The notes beneath the pieces are model-generated. The model did not search any database and was not told where the DNA came from. It was given only the letters and a program-made list of their open reading frames with translations. The position numbers were made by a program, and so were the translations under genes. Of a stretch of 64,000 bases of DNA, positions 27,405 to 37,129 are shown piece by piece. The stretch lies in NCBI GenBank assembly GCA_003169975.1, contig PNAA01000031.1, forward strand, positions 42,242 to 106,241. Direction: 5' to 3'. Numbering within the stretch: position 1 is the first letter of the stretch; the number at the start of each line of letters is the position of its first letter. The DNA is from Spartobacteria bacterium. Lineage in GTDB: Bacteria > Verrucomicrobiota > Verrucomicrobiia > Chthoniobacterales > UBA10450.

Positions 27405-27854
27405 TCAATCCTTTGGTGGCACTTGTTCGCGCGGATCAAACGGGTGGCGGACTGATTCCCTGAGCGCGTCGAAGGCCGCCTTGGCCTTAGGATGGTGCTC
27501 CACATAGGTAAGCAGCGTCTCCAACCCGATGATAACCTTGCGTTTCCATTTCAAGTCCGCGTGTCGCGAAGCGACCTCGAGCCGCTCGCGTTCGATTTTA
27601 AGCCGCTCGGCATTCTGGTCGCCGCGGCGCAGGAGAGCAGTGTCATGAATAAAAGCGCGCAGCGCCTTCACTCGCGGCTCGCCTTCCAGACCGGCGAGTT
27701 GTTCGCTTGCAGCAACCGCGTACTGAGCCGCGAGCCATCTCGTCAGATAATCGGCAACCGGACCGTGCAGAGCCGCCTCCAGAGTTACGGCTTCGACCGC
27801 CATCCCGAGGAGCGTTCTGTGCGTTTTCTCAAACTCCGACTTCATCTTTCTCAT
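27405..27854 (-). CDS. Helical protein of unknown function, paralogous partner
   Basis: About 149 residues. Its centre (AAQYAVAASEQLAGLEGEPR, LLRRGDQNAERLKIERERLE) aligns residue by residue with the gene just downstream (VARYAVAARRIAE..., LRKGDHSAERLQIEHERLK), showing a tandem duplication of one helical domain. It lacks the partner's N-terminal basic module. The exact start among GTG 27857, ATG 27854 and ATG 27845 is unclear. Function unknown. Confidence 0.55.
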   Translation of the reverse strand: MRKMKSEFEKTHRTLLGMAVEAVTLEAALHGPVADYLTRWLAAQYAVAASEQLAGLEGEPRVKALRAFIHDTALLRRGDQNAERLKIERERLEVASRHADLKWKRKVIIGLETLLTYVEHHPKAKAAFDALRESVRHPFDPREQVPPKD

Positions 27855-27858
27855 CACC

Positions 27859-28050
27859 TCACCGGTACCTCCCGCGAATATATTGGTTGTAATACGCGCC
27901 CATCGACAATGCGTTCATCAACTCGTGGAACACCGACTCGGGGACGCCGGGATGATCGTAAATGCGCCCGCTATGAAACTCGACGCCGAGCGTGTGGCCG
28001 TCACAACCCATGGCGCGGACGGCGGACGAACTGATCGCTACGAGTGTCAT
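27859..28050 (-). CDS. KTSC domain protein
   Basis: 63 residues from ATG 28050: MTLVAISSSAVRAMGCDGHT, then LGVEFHSGRIYDHPGVPESV and a tail with NALSMGAYYNQYIRGRY. This is the whole KTSC domain, a short domain found alone or near nucleic-acid-processing genes; the biochemical role is uncertain. Only 5 nt separate its stop region from the next helical gene, so the three may form a small accessory operon. Confidence 0.75.
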   Translation of the reverse strand: MTLVAISSSAVRAMGCDGHTLGVEFHSGRIYDHPGVPESVFHELMNALSMGAYYNQYIRGRYR

Positions 28051-28322
28051 ACCGTTATCGAACGGCGGGAGGCGTTGCGGAATCTCCCGAACGCTTCGTG
28101 AAGCATGACATGCCGCAATCAATTCGCCTAACGAAGGCAATGATCTCAGGTGGCAACGAACGCTATGGCCTTGATCGGCCGTCAAAAGATTACAAACCCA
28201 ATAGACGTCGACTTCCTGGGGTTGTCCAGTTCTTTGTTACGATGAACCATGACGACTGGCATTTTCGCGTCCGGCAACGCTGATTGCTTGCCATTGTTCG
28301 TTTTGCGAAGCTAATTTCTGCC

Positions 28323-29797
28323 GTGCCCGCGAAACCGTCTGCGCTCATCGATTCACGCGTCATCTACTGCGGCGACAACCTCGAACAACTGCGCAAACTG
28401 CCCGACGGCTGCGTTGATCTCATCTACATCGACCCGCCGTTTAATTCGAACCGCAACTACGAAGTCTTTTGGGGCGAGACGAGCGCAGCTTCGAAGACCG
28501 CCACGAATCGACCAAAGCTTACATCGAGTACATGCGCCCGCGCTGCGTCGAACTACACCGCGTGCTCAAGAAAACCGGCAGCTTCTATTATCACTGCGAT
28601 TGGCACGCCAGCCATTACGTCAAAGTGATGCTCGACCAGATTTTCGGGGAGAATCAATTCGAAAATGAGATCGTCTGGAAGAGATATGGCGCCCACAGCA
28701 ATTCCAAGGGCTACGGCGCCGTTCATGACGTGATTTTTTATTACGGCGGTGGCGAAAGGTTGACGTTCAATCGGCAGTTCGAGCCCTACGAGTCGGAATA
28801 CGTTGAGGAGCGATTTCGGTTGCAAGACCCGGACGGCCGACGATGGGCGGAGCAGAATCTGAACAATCCGGCGGTGCGCCCGAATCTAACGTATGACTTC
28901 AAGGCAAGAAATGGAATTACCTACAAATCTCCAGCCAATGGCTGGAAATTCACAAAGGAAAGAATGGCAGAACTCGATGCTGCTGGCCGTCTACACTATC
29001 CAAGAAAAACAGGCGGAAGACTTCGGCTAAAGAATTACCTGGATGAAATGCCCGGAGTACCGATCTCGGACGTCTGGACGGATGTAAGCGTCATCGGTGG
29101 GACCAGCCCGGAGCGGCTTGGTTATCCTACCCAGAAGCCCCTAAAGCTTCTTGAGCGAATCATCGCAATCAGTAGCAACGAGAACGACATAGTAATAGAT
29201 GCTTTTTGCGGTTGTGGAACTGCACTTGTCGCCGCGCAGAAGCTGAAACGTCAATGGATTGGAATCGACATTTCACCGACTGCCTGTCGTGTGATGGCCC
29301 AACGGCTGAAGAAGGACTGCGGGCTGAAGGAAGACGAGAAGCTGCAACAAATCGGGCGCGGCTTCGTGGTGCGCGATCTACCGAAAACCGAAGCGGAACT
29401 GCGCAAATATCCGCCGTTCGAATTTGAGAATTGGGCCGTTGTTGCACTCGGCGGCACGAAGAACGCGCGGCAAGTTGCCGACATGGGTATTGATGGCCGC
29501 ATCTATCCCGTCACCGCAATGCCAGAGCGACGGGGCGCACGGACCGGCGAAATGGACTTCATGGACGAGTGGTTCCCGATTCAGGTAAAGCAGAAAGACA
29601 AAGTCGGCCGTCCTGACATCGACGCCTTCGAAGCCGTCATGATCCGCGAGGAACGCAAGCTGGGTTACTTCGTCGGCTTTGACTTCACCGGCGACGCGCT
29701 GTTTGAGATCGATCGGTTTCGACGGAAAGAAGGCCGGGAGATCAAGCCGCTGGCCGTACGGGAGATTTTGGACCAAGAATTACCGGTTAAGTCGTGA
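28323..29797 (+). pseudogene. Frameshifted DNA methyltransferase with C-terminal Mrr-like nuclease domain
   Basis: The N-terminal part is read in one frame (SRVIYCGDNLEQLRKLPDGC, VDLIYIDPPFNSNRNYEVFW, catalytic DPPF). From about 28480 the reading continues one frame over (RSFEDRHESTKAYIEYMRPR, TGSFYYHCDWHASHYVKVML) to GDAFCGCGTALVAAQ-type motif I. Motif IV before motif I is the beta-class (type III Mod-like) order. The last ~130 residues contain VADMGIDGRIYP and DEWFPIQVKQKDKVGRPDID, resembling the D...QxK nuclease core of Mrr-type enzymes. One net frameshift separates the parts; whether biological or a sequencing error cannot be told. If corrected, the protein would be about 490 residues. 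Confidence 0.82.
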
Positions 29798-29997
29798 GCT
29801 CATAGGTTTGCAAGCTTTAGGAATGGAATCGCTCTGTCAAAAAAATGATGCCTGCCCCCTGTCTGACTCTATTGTCCTTCTAAGATGATGCCGCCGCGAT
29901 CTTGCGACTTGCTTTGGACAATTAACCGTTAAGATGTTCCTCGCCTCTCAAATGTCACGAAGCATCGAGCGACCTCTTTTCTCCCCTTTATTGACCT
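29798..29997. other. Intergenic region with short repeat similar to 31715-31770
   Basis: This 200-nt stretch holds GGAATCGCTCTGTCAAA near 29824-29840, which recurs with small changes as GGATTCGCTCCGTCAAA near 31729-31745 after the next gene. The two copies flank the membrane protein gene in the same orientation. They may be remnants of mobile-element edges. Nothing else recognised. Confidence 0.4.
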
Positions 29998-31656
29998 GTG
30001 CATCGAAGACTAGCTAATACGGCGAGGCTTTTACCGTCGGTCTTCGCTGTTTGTCGATGGGCCGCAATCGGATTGATCTTCGGCTGGGCGATCTGGTTGC
30101 GATTTCGCCTGCCACTCGAGCCCATTACCGTTCCCGATACTTGGGGTTACCTCTCGCCAGCGATGGGCAAGCTGATCGGGACGGGCTGGACGCATCATCT
30201 GCGCAATTACTTATACCCAGGATTCCTGTTTCTAATACTTCGAGCCTTCGCTGATTTCCGCGCTATCACGGTTGCGCAGCATCTGCTTGGAGTAGCGGCG
30301 GGCGGGGTGTTTTTGCTGGTCTGGCGACGAGTGCGTGCTTTTGCGATGATGCCACGCCTGCCTACGCAGATCTATACGGCAACTGGGTTAATTGCGGTAT
30401 CGATTTATCTTTTTGCGCGACAGCCGATGGCCTATGAGACGGATATCCGGCCGGAAGGAATCGTCTCGTTTCTGGTGATGCTCAACATGTGGCTCATCGT
30501 GGAGTTTGCTTGGCGCTGTTGGGTGCACCGGACGGAACCATTGCCGGTGGGACTGGGAGTCGCCGCGGTGGCCAGCGCGGTGGTCTTGGGCTTGGCCAAG
30601 CCAAGCTTTGCGATCGCAGCGGTCGGGAGCCTCGCGCCGGTGGCGGCTTCGCTCTTCAGTCGGTTTCGCTTCCGAGATGAGATCGCCTTGGTCTGCGGAT
30701 CGGCGGCCGCCGCTTTACTCCTTCTAGTGCCGGAACAATTCCTGGCGCGGGGCGATGAATCTAGCGAGACGTTTTTGCCGACGGAGTTGTTCATGATTCA
30801 CGCGGGCATAATCCGCGACCAAATGGCGGCCGATGTGGCCTCCGGCGCCCCGGTCCCGTATCCGATAAATTGGATACGTCAGGTACACGAATTGTTGGAC
30901 CGGGAGATTGCGAAAGCCGCTTTAGACCGGACCTACCCGACGTTAGGTTACAACCCGGATTACCTGATGTACAATCCTGATTCCTTCAATGTGCGGATGC
31001 GGAAGGAGTATGGTGATGACTTTCGGGGATTATGCGACTTTTATCGCTTCTATTACGCGCGAGCGTGGAGACAACAGCCCCGTCGGATGCTGGAGAAGAT
31101 CAGACGGCAGATGCTCGTGTTTTACGCGCCCGCCTGTCCTGCCTACCGCGACTGGAACACGCGGCCAATCGCGAATGAGTACGCGAAGAGCCTCGCGTCT
31201 TTGACGATCGCAAATTCGGGAGTCGTCTCGGCCGCCTACCGGCCGCTCGCGAGATTTATCGCGCGGACCAAGGAACTGGCAGCGACGGGTCTGGTGCTGC
31301 GCGTGCCTCGGGGGATACGCGACTGCGAGCGGCGTCTTTCGCGTAGCTATTTGCTTTGTTTGATAACCGCTGCAGCGATCGCGGCTGGGGTGCTCGTTCA
31401 TCCAGGACTGCGGCGACGACTTGGGCTAATCGCAGCTCTCGTGATGTTTTTCTCCTGGTACAACTTCGGCAATTGCATCGAAATCGCAGTCATCCACACC
31501 CTCGACGTCGGACGGTATGACACAACGCAATTGATCTTCACGGTCTTGGCACAGTTCGCATCTTTTTTACTGATCGCTGAGTTCACGTTTCAGGCTAGCG
31601 CGTCGTTGCGCGGCAAGATCCGAAGCGCTCATCGCTCGGATCCGCACCTAACTTGA
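29998..31656 (+). CDS. Polytopic membrane protein, possible GT-C-type glycosyltransferase
   Basis: 552 residues from a GTG start. About ten hydrophobic segments; an early lumenal-facing PITVPDTWGYLSPAMGKLIG and LRNYLYPGFLFLILRAFADF precede further helices, and a ~150-residue soluble region lies near residues 260-420. The PDTWGY and Asp/Glu positions near the first loop recall GT-C mannosyl/arabinosyltransferase architecture, but I cannot assign a family. It sits alone in the accessory region, flanked by short direct repeats. Confidence 0.6.
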   Translation: MHRRLANTARLLPSVFAVCRWAAIGLIFGWAIWLRFRLPLEPITVPDTWGYLSPAMGKLIGTGWTHHLRNYLYPGFLFLILRAFADFRAITVAQHLLGVAAGGVFLLVWRRVRAFAMMPRLPTQIYTATGLIAVSIYLFARQPMAYETDIRPEGIVSFLVMLNMWLIVEFAWRCWVHRTEPLPVGLGVAAVASAVVLGLAKPSFAIAAVGSLAPVAASLFSRFRFRDEIALVCGSAAAALLLLVPEQFLARGDESSETFLPTELFMIHAGIIRDQMAADVASGAPVPYPINWIRQVHELLDREIAKAALDRTYPTLGYNPDYLMYNPDSFNVRMRKEYGDDFRGLCDFYRFYYARAWRQQPRRMLEKIRRQMLVFYAPACPAYRDWNTRPIANEYAKSLASLTIANSGVVSAAYRPLARFIARTKELAATGLVLRVPRGIRDCERRLSRSYLLCLITAAAIAAGVLVHPGLRRRLGLIAALVMFFSWYNFGNCIEIAVIHTLDVGRYDTTQLIFTVLAQFASFLLIAEFTFQASASLRGKIRSAHRSDPHLT

Positions 31657-31761
31657 GCGCGGGAAATCAAATCCTGACACGAAGTAATCTTTCGCAGCGA
31701 GGCGGACCGGCGGTTTCTCTCAGTAATGGGATTCGCTCCGTCAAATAGCGATTCCTGACCT

Positions 31762-32136
31762 CTATTCCCTTCCCCGGTTCATTCTTGACGGCGTCATTCC
31801 ACATTTAGATTTGCGTAGACTGTAATGTTTGAAGGGCATGACATCACGCACCTGATCGAGCAAGTTTTTGAGTTTGCCTTGCGCGGCAGGACCGGACAGG
31901 ATAGGCGACATGAATCCGTGTTCAATGGGCGGCTCTGTCGGCGACAAGGGAATTAGGCGAAAAATTTCCGCCACTTTCTCGTTAGGCTTATGAAGGCTCG
32001 CCGCCATCGCAATCGTAAGAGTATTGGCCTTTGCTGCGCTTTCATCCGCGCATTTGGCAGTTTTGGATCCCACCTCGACAAAATACTGTTGTGAAGTCTG
32101 ATCCGATCCGCTATACTTTCGCCCTTTAGCCGTCAA
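31762..32136 (-). CDS. Hypothetical small protein
   Basis: 124 residues beginning MTAKGRKYSGSDQTSQQYFV; no signal peptide, no membrane segment and no recognised motif. It diverges from the secreted protein gene at 32161 with only 24 nt between starts, which is tight for two promoters. It carries a GCCTAACGA copy (HKPNEKV), as many real core genes here do. It may be a genuine small gene or a chance ORF. Confidence 0.35.
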   Translation of the reverse strand: MTAKGRKYSGSDQTSQQYFVEVGSKTAKCADESAAKANTLTIAMAASLHKPNEKVAEIFRLIPLSPTEPPIEHGFMSPILSGPAAQGKLKNLLDQVRDVMPFKHYSLRKSKCGMTPSRMNRGRE

Positions 32137-32160
32137 CTAGATCAACAACGCCTGCAATTT

Positions 32161-33039
32161 ATGAGTAACACACCACGTCTTACAGCGCATCTTGTCGCCA
32201 TCATTCTGTCCGGTATTTGCGCTTGCCTCGGCACAACCGCGGCAGCGTTCAGTTTTACACGTGGCCACATTTACAGCACCAATTACTTCTCACTCGACAT
32301 TATGGAGTACGACTCCTCTGGTAACTTCATCGATTCCATCACCCTGCCCTCCAGGCTGGGAAGTGAAACTCGCGGCATCGCCTTCGGGCCCGACAATCTG
32401 CTTTACGTCACGATGGTGCGTGGCTCGGGCTTTGCCGTATGTGCTTTGGACAGCACCGGCGCGGTTCAGCAAATGTACCGGAACACTCCTGTCTATGTCG
32501 CGGGCAATCTCAGCTTCGGCAAAATCGCAATCGATCACACATTCATCTATGTGGCCGGTCAGGATGAGCTGGTCAGGTTCAGATTGGGTAAGCCGCGCTC
32601 CGGACGCTCGATTTACACGAACAACCAGGTCTTCGATGCCAAAGTGCTTCCGAGTGGGAACCTCTTCGTTGCATCCGCCTACGCGATCGACGAGATCACC
32701 AATCAGGGGACCTTGGTCCGTCACATTATCTTGTCCGGCGGTCCGTCTTTTGTCGACGTCCGCGGCGTCGAGTACGATCCTGCTACCGACGAGCTCTTCG
32801 TCACGGAACTTGGCTATACCGACTTTTTCTTCCAACTGATGCGGATCAACGCTTCGACAGGTCAATTCGAGCAAAGCGTTACTTTCAGCTATGCCGATGA
32901 CCTTTTCCTCTCGGAGTCGAACACACTGCTGGTAGGAAGCAGAACGGACACACCGCGCGTTTACAGCGAGGACTTAGCCCAGACCGGCACGATCGGGACA
33001 GCCCAACGCATGTTTGTCACCCAATACACCGGCCCCTAA
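32161..33039 (+). CDS. Secreted beta-propeller-like (NHL/SMP-30-type) protein
   Basis: 292 residues with signal peptide (HLVAIILSGICACLGTTAAA). Repeats of the kind LDIMEYDSSGNFIDSITLPS, GIAFGPDNLLYVTMVRGS, GVEYDPATDELFVTELGY indicate a beta-propeller with streptogramin-lyase/NHL style blades. Catalysis or ligand is unknown. It is convergent with the similar secreted protein at 33259-34428; a perfect palindrome lies between them. Confidence 0.7.
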   Translation: MSNTPRLTAHLVAIILSGICACLGTTAAAFSFTRGHIYSTNYFSLDIMEYDSSGNFIDSITLPSRLGSETRGIAFGPDNLLYVTMVRGSGFAVCALDSTGAVQQMYRNTPVYVAGNLSFGKIAIDHTFIYVAGQDELVRFRLGKPRSGRSIYTNNQVFDAKVLPSGNLFVASAYAIDEITNQGTLVRHIILSGGPSFVDVRGVEYDPATDELFVTELGYTDFFFQLMRINASTGQFEQSVTFSYADDLFLSESNTLLVGSRTDTPRVYSEDLAQTGTIGTAQRMFVTQYTGP

Positions 33040-33065
33040 TTTTCCGGCCAGCCGGAGTGATTTGC

Positions 33066-33103
33066 CATGCTACCTGGAAAGCCCGGAAGGTGCCAGGTAA
33101 CAT
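33066..33103. repeat. Inverted repeat in convergent intergenic region
   Basis: CATGCTACCTGG and CCAGGTAACATG form an imperfect hairpin with a ~14-nt loop shortly after the stop of the 32161-33039 gene. A transcription-ending or mRNA-stabilising role is possible. Confidence 0.4.
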
Positions 33104-33164
33104 GAAAGCAGTCGGTTGGATCGACACGGTTCGGCGCACGGCCCATGCTTTCGCGCGTGGGAAT

Positions 33165-33190
33165 GTGGGGTCGCATCGATGCGACCCCAC
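33165..33190. terminator. 26-bp perfect palindrome between convergent genes
   Basis: The sequence GTGGGGTCGCATC at 33165-33177 is followed at once by its exact reverse complement to 33190, centred on ATCGAT. It lies between two convergent genes and would form a strong hairpin on either strand, so a bidirectional terminator is the simplest reading. There is no T-run. Protein binding is an alternative. Confidence 0.6.
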
Positions 33191-33258
33191 TCTCCGCGCT
33201 GAACCCCCTTCGCGGTGCAATTCGCCGTCGCGCAAGGCGCGAAGGTGAGCGCGAGGGA

Positions 33259-34428
33259 TCAATAGCTGAAGGACTGAATTTGGGTCAGGCCAGGACCACC
33301 AATGACGAATCCGGTACGCTTGCTCGGATGGAGCCCAATGAACACGTTGAATATGTTCGCGAAGTCCAGGCCATTGATTGATTCGATGAAGTTGCCATGG
33401 ACGTCGTAGACGTGAACACTGCTCCCGCTGGAGGCCGTGCTGGAATTCGGCTGCGCGACGAGGAAGAGTTTATTCACCGCATCGAACTCCACATCCGCGC
33501 CGCTGTAGTATTGATTCGGCGCATTAGGCAGCGTTTGGGTCGAGCCGACGTGAGTGGCGAGGCTGTAAAACTCTACGCTGAAGTCGATCTCTGTCGTAGT
33601 GCAGGCCGTGCCGGTGGCGGGGTCGACCGCGAGGCCGTTGACATCGCCTAAACCGACACTGGTAAACTTGCTGAAAGTGCCAGTGGCGAGATCGACGGTC
33701 GCGATCCAGCCCGGGACAAATGGGTTGCCCAGCTGGGGGGCACCCAGCACAGCCTGATTGGTGGCACTGTCGTAGGCCAAAGCGGGGTTGCCGCTGGTGA
33801 AATTGTCGTCCGTGATCGTGACGACCGGCCCGAAGGTGTTGGCGGCGACGTTCGAGCTGAAGACAAACGGCTGGAAGTTGCCTGTGGTATCGTCGGCGAA
33901 GACCGCGACATTGTCGGTTCCCTGGTTGCGGCTGACGCTACTGACGAGATGCCCGGCGTCGACCGGCGGCGTCCATTTGCCGGTGATCCGGTTGCGGCGC
34001 AACGGATCGAGGATGGGAAACGTGCGGGTGATCTCGAACAGACCCACTGAGTGCTCGCGCTCGACGAGCCCGACGGAGCGACCGACCACGCCCAAGATGA
34101 GGAAATCATCGTGCGTTTGGGTTTCCTGGACCACTTTGATGATGGCGCCGGTCGTTTGGTCGAACGTCTCGATCGCGGCGAGCACCTTGCCGCCGGACAG
34201 ATCCTGCGCTTCGGCAAGCACGCCTTCGTTGCCGGTCTCGTCGACACCGAACCCGAAGATTTGCCCGCCAAACATGCTCTGCACGATGACGGAATCGTAT
34301 GGCACCGCGGCCGCCGAGGAAGCCGCTTCGGCCAGACTAACGATAACTCCCGGACAGAAAAGGATGAACAGCGTGGAAGAGGCTAGCGAACGGAAAGAGC
34401 ACCGGACCGAATACCGATTTGCTTTCAC
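33259..34428 (-). CDS. Secreted beta-propeller-like protein
   Basis: About 389 residues from GTG at 34428, giving a signal peptide (SSTLFILFCPGVIVSLAEA). Repeats such as NPALAYDSATNQAVLGAPQL, DVNGLAVDPATGTACTTTEI and GADVEFDAVNKLFLVAQPNS show about 45-residue blades, and the end YDVHGNFIESINGLDF resembles the start of blades in the convergent gene 32161-33039. Function unknown. A TTG start at 34464 would add 12 polar residues. Confidence 0.68.
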   Translation of the reverse strand: MKANRYSVRCSFRSLASSTLFILFCPGVIVSLAEAASSAAAVPYDSVIVQSMFGGQIFGFGVDETGNEGVLAEAQDLSGGKVLAAIETFDQTTGAIIKVVQETQTHDDFLILGVVGRSVGLVEREHSVGLFEITRTFPILDPLRRNRITGKWTPPVDAGHLVSSVSRNQGTDNVAVFADDTTGNFQPFVFSSNVAANTFGPVVTITDDNFTSGNPALAYDSATNQAVLGAPQLGNPFVPGWIATVDLATGTFSKFTSVGLGDVNGLAVDPATGTACTTTEIDFSVEFYSLATHVGSTQTLPNAPNQYYSGADVEFDAVNKLFLVAQPNSSTASSGSSVHVYDVHGNFIESINGLDFANIFNVFIGLHPSKRTGFVIGGPGLTQIQSFSY

Positions 34429-34728
34429 AAGCAGATTATTCTTCGGCCCACAACCGAAAGGCAAGCGAAAATGGGTAGCGATTCAATTACGCGAAGCGAC
34501 CGAGGCGCGTACTTTCCGCTCGACTCCCCCGGCTCGCTCGGGAGCCGTTGTCGGCGGTTGCGGGAGCTTCCCGGGGGTGGGGTAATTGGGGTCGCGTCTT
34601 TAAAACGAGTTGCCGCATGCGGTGCGGACTATGGCAAAATCGCCCGCGCGCAAGTCGCAGGACCGGGCTGTCTCTGGATTCCTTCCTGGGAGCATAGGCG
34701 GGCCGCCGGTGCTTCCCGGAGGAAAATT

Positions 34729-36939
34729 CTATCGCGCGGTGCTGGCCGTTTTCGGACCGTTCGTTAATTGCACGAGATCGTTGAGGATATTCAACGTCTC
34801 GTCACGCTCCGGATCGATCGCCGCGGCCTTGGTGTCGTCACCATCCGCCGGGTCGGAGCCCGCGTCGCCCTCGTCATCCGTATCCGGCGCGACTTCCGGC
34901 GCGACTTTTGGTCCGCCGCCTTTGTTTTTCGCTTCGGCAATTTTTCCGGGATACATGATCAGCTCCAATTTGGGGCTGTCGATCGTTTCGAGCGTGAGCC
35001 GGTAAATGCTTGGTTCTTCCTGATTGCGCGCAAGCCGCTCTTTAGAGCGGGTTTCTTTGCGCAACTTCTCCTCGTCGGTCTCTTGGCGGCGCACGTTTTC
35101 GTTCAAGGAAATCCGGTTGTCATCGAGCTTCTTGCGCAGGCTCGCCATGTCGTCCATCACGTAATGGAATTCCGGATCAGCCGCGACCCGGACGGCGGAG
35201 CGGGCTTTGAGCTCATCAAGGAAGAGCGAGTGCGTATCCGACCACTTGGTGAACTTGGCCGGCGGCACTTCATCGTAGGGCAGGGCATTTTTCAAGGCGC
35301 CCTCGCCGAACTCCGGCAGATCGGTCAACGTCGGGAGGACAATGTCGGAGGCGACGCCATGGAGTTGGGTCGAGCCGCCCGCGACGCGGTAGAACTTTTG
35401 AATCGTTAACTTGAGCGCGCCATCGTCCGGCGAATGGGTGCCGAGGAGCGAAGTGAAGCGGCCAATTTCCAGGATCGTCTGCACCGTTCCCTTACCGAAA
35501 GTGCTCTTGTCGCCGACGATCACGGCGCGGCCATAATCCTGCAGCGCCGCCGCGAAAATCTCACTCGCCGACGCGCTCTGCCGACTCGTCAGGACGACCA
35601 GCGGCCCGTCGTAGGCGATCCCCGGATCCGGGTCGGTCGAAATGATGACGCGCTCATTGGCGCCCTTGGTCTGGACGATCGGACCGGATTTGATAAAGAG
35701 GCCGGTAAGCGAAATCGCTTCCTCGAGGGAGCCGCCGCCGTTGCGACGCAAGTCGATCACAAGGCCGTTGATTTTTTCCGCCTTCAGCCGTTTCAGGAGC
35801 GCGAGCACATCCTTCGTGGTGCTCTTCTTGTGCGAATCCATGTCGGCATAAAACGACGGGAGCGTGAGCCAGCCGAGCTTCACTGGGTCGCCGTTGCGGT
35901 TCTTCTTGATGATGATGTCGGCGCGCGCTTCCTGGTCTTTGAGCTTAATCTCGTCGCGCACCAGCTCGACCGTCTTGCGCTGGGCCGGATCGGCCGCGCT
36001 CGCCGGAATCACAAGGAGACGAACCTTGGTCCCTTTTTTGCCGCGAATCTGATCCACCACTTTGTCGAGCCGCATATCGCGGACATCGACGAAATCCTTC
36101 GCGCCTTGCGCGACCGAAGTGATCCGATCGCCGACTTTCAAGCGACCGCTGGTTTGCGCCGGACCGCCCGGGACGAGGCTCTCGATCTTGGCGTAGCCAT
36201 CTTCGCTCCGCAGCATCGCGCCGATCCCGACCAACGACAGCCCCATGTTGATGCTGAAGTTCTTCAAATCGGATGCGCTCAGGTACTCCGAGTGCGGATC
36301 GTAGGCCTGCGCGAGCGCATCGAGGAAGAGCTTCACCTGCTCGTCGTTATCCTCCTCGTGGATGTTGCGCAGGATGCGACCGTAGCGCCGCTCGACCACT
36401 TTCGGGCCGGGCTCGACCGGATGCTCGGCCAGTTTTTCCTGGAGCAGCTCGTTCTCGACCCGCTTCCGCCAGAGATCGTCGGCTTCCGCATCGTCCTTCG
36501 GCCAAGGCGCTTTTTGGCGGCTCAGCAGGAGCGTTTCGTCCGACTTGAAGTCCATCGGCTTCTTGAGCAGCTCCTTGATCTTGGCCACCCGATCTTCCAC
36601 CCGCTTTTGGAAAACGGCGAAGATTTCATGCGCCGGCTTGAGGTTCCCGAGCAGGATATCGTCGTCCAGCGTGGTGCCGTATTTCGCGGTGAAGGCATCG
36701 ATGTCCTTCTGGGTGAAAAAGAGGTGGCTGAAATCCAGGATCTCGAGGTAACCGGTGAGCAACTTGCGCGAGACCTCGTCGTCCAGCGGATGGTGGGTGT
36801 AGTGGCCTTCCTCGAGAAGGCGGCCGACGGAGAGCCCGATCTGGTCGGAATCCGACTTCGCACGAGCGGGTTGCGCGGCCAGAGCGACGACGAGCAATCC
36901 GGGCAGCAACGCAACAGAACGACGAATGAGAAATTTCAT
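34729..36939 (-). CDS. prc: Carboxy-terminal processing (tail-specific) protease, S41 family
   Basis: About 736 residues from ATG 36939 with signal peptide (LIRRSVALLPGLLVVALAAQ). An N-terminal Prc-type domain (EEGHYTHHPLDDEVSRKLLT) precedes a PDZ domain (IGAMLRSEDGYAKIESLVPG) and the S41 protease core: LVIDLRRNGGGSLEEAISLT, the serine in SRQSASASEIFAAAL and the lysine in VGDKSTFGKGTVQ. A DUF3340-like tail follows and ends acidic. It is a periplasmic protease that trims or degrades envelope proteins. The long plus-strand ORF opposite is a shadow. Confidence 0.95.
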   Translation of the reverse strand: MKFLIRRSVALLPGLLVVALAAQPARAKSDSDQIGLSVGRLLEEGHYTHHPLDDEVSRKLLTGYLEILDFSHLFFTQKDIDAFTAKYGTTLDDDILLGNLKPAHEIFAVFQKRVEDRVAKIKELLKKPMDFKSDETLLLSRQKAPWPKDDAEADDLWRKRVENELLQEKLAEHPVEPGPKVVERRYGRILRNIHEEDNDEQVKLFLDALAQAYDPHSEYLSASDLKNFSINMGLSLVGIGAMLRSEDGYAKIESLVPGGPAQTSGRLKVGDRITSVAQGAKDFVDVRDMRLDKVVDQIRGKKGTKVRLLVIPASAADPAQRKTVELVRDEIKLKDQEARADIIIKKNRNGDPVKLGWLTLPSFYADMDSHKKSTTKDVLALLKRLKAEKINGLVIDLRRNGGGSLEEAISLTGLFIKSGPIVQTKGANERVIISTDPDPGIAYDGPLVVLTSRQSASASEIFAAALQDYGRAVIVGDKSTFGKGTVQTILEIGRFTSLLGTHSPDDGALKLTIQKFYRVAGGSTQLHGVASDIVLPTLTDLPEFGEGALKNALPYDEVPPAKFTKWSDTHSLFLDELKARSAVRVAADPEFHYVMDDMASLRKKLDDNRISLNENVRRQETDEEKLRKETRSKERLARNQEEPSIYRLTLETIDSPKLELIMYPGKIAEAKNKGGGPKVAPEVAPDTDDEGDAGSDPADGDDTKAAAIDPERDETLNILNDLVQLTNGPKTASTAR

Positions 36940-37129
36940 AAAGTGGGAAAAAAGGCTCGCAGAAATCGATTTGAAAGCAAGGTGCTTGAGTGGTCCACAA
37001 ATCCCGGAAGTGAAGAGTGAGACAGCCGACCAGGGAGAAGATTCAAATTTAGATTCGGATGCGGGCACACCTGAGCGCTGCAATTTCCGTTCCCGCTGGC
37101 GGGGAGCGTGTTAGTTTCCGCTCTTCGTC

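Noticed and set aside
35434-37020. 528-residue ORF opposite the prc gene
   Set aside because: Antisense shadow; the minus strand carries PDZ and S41 motifs.
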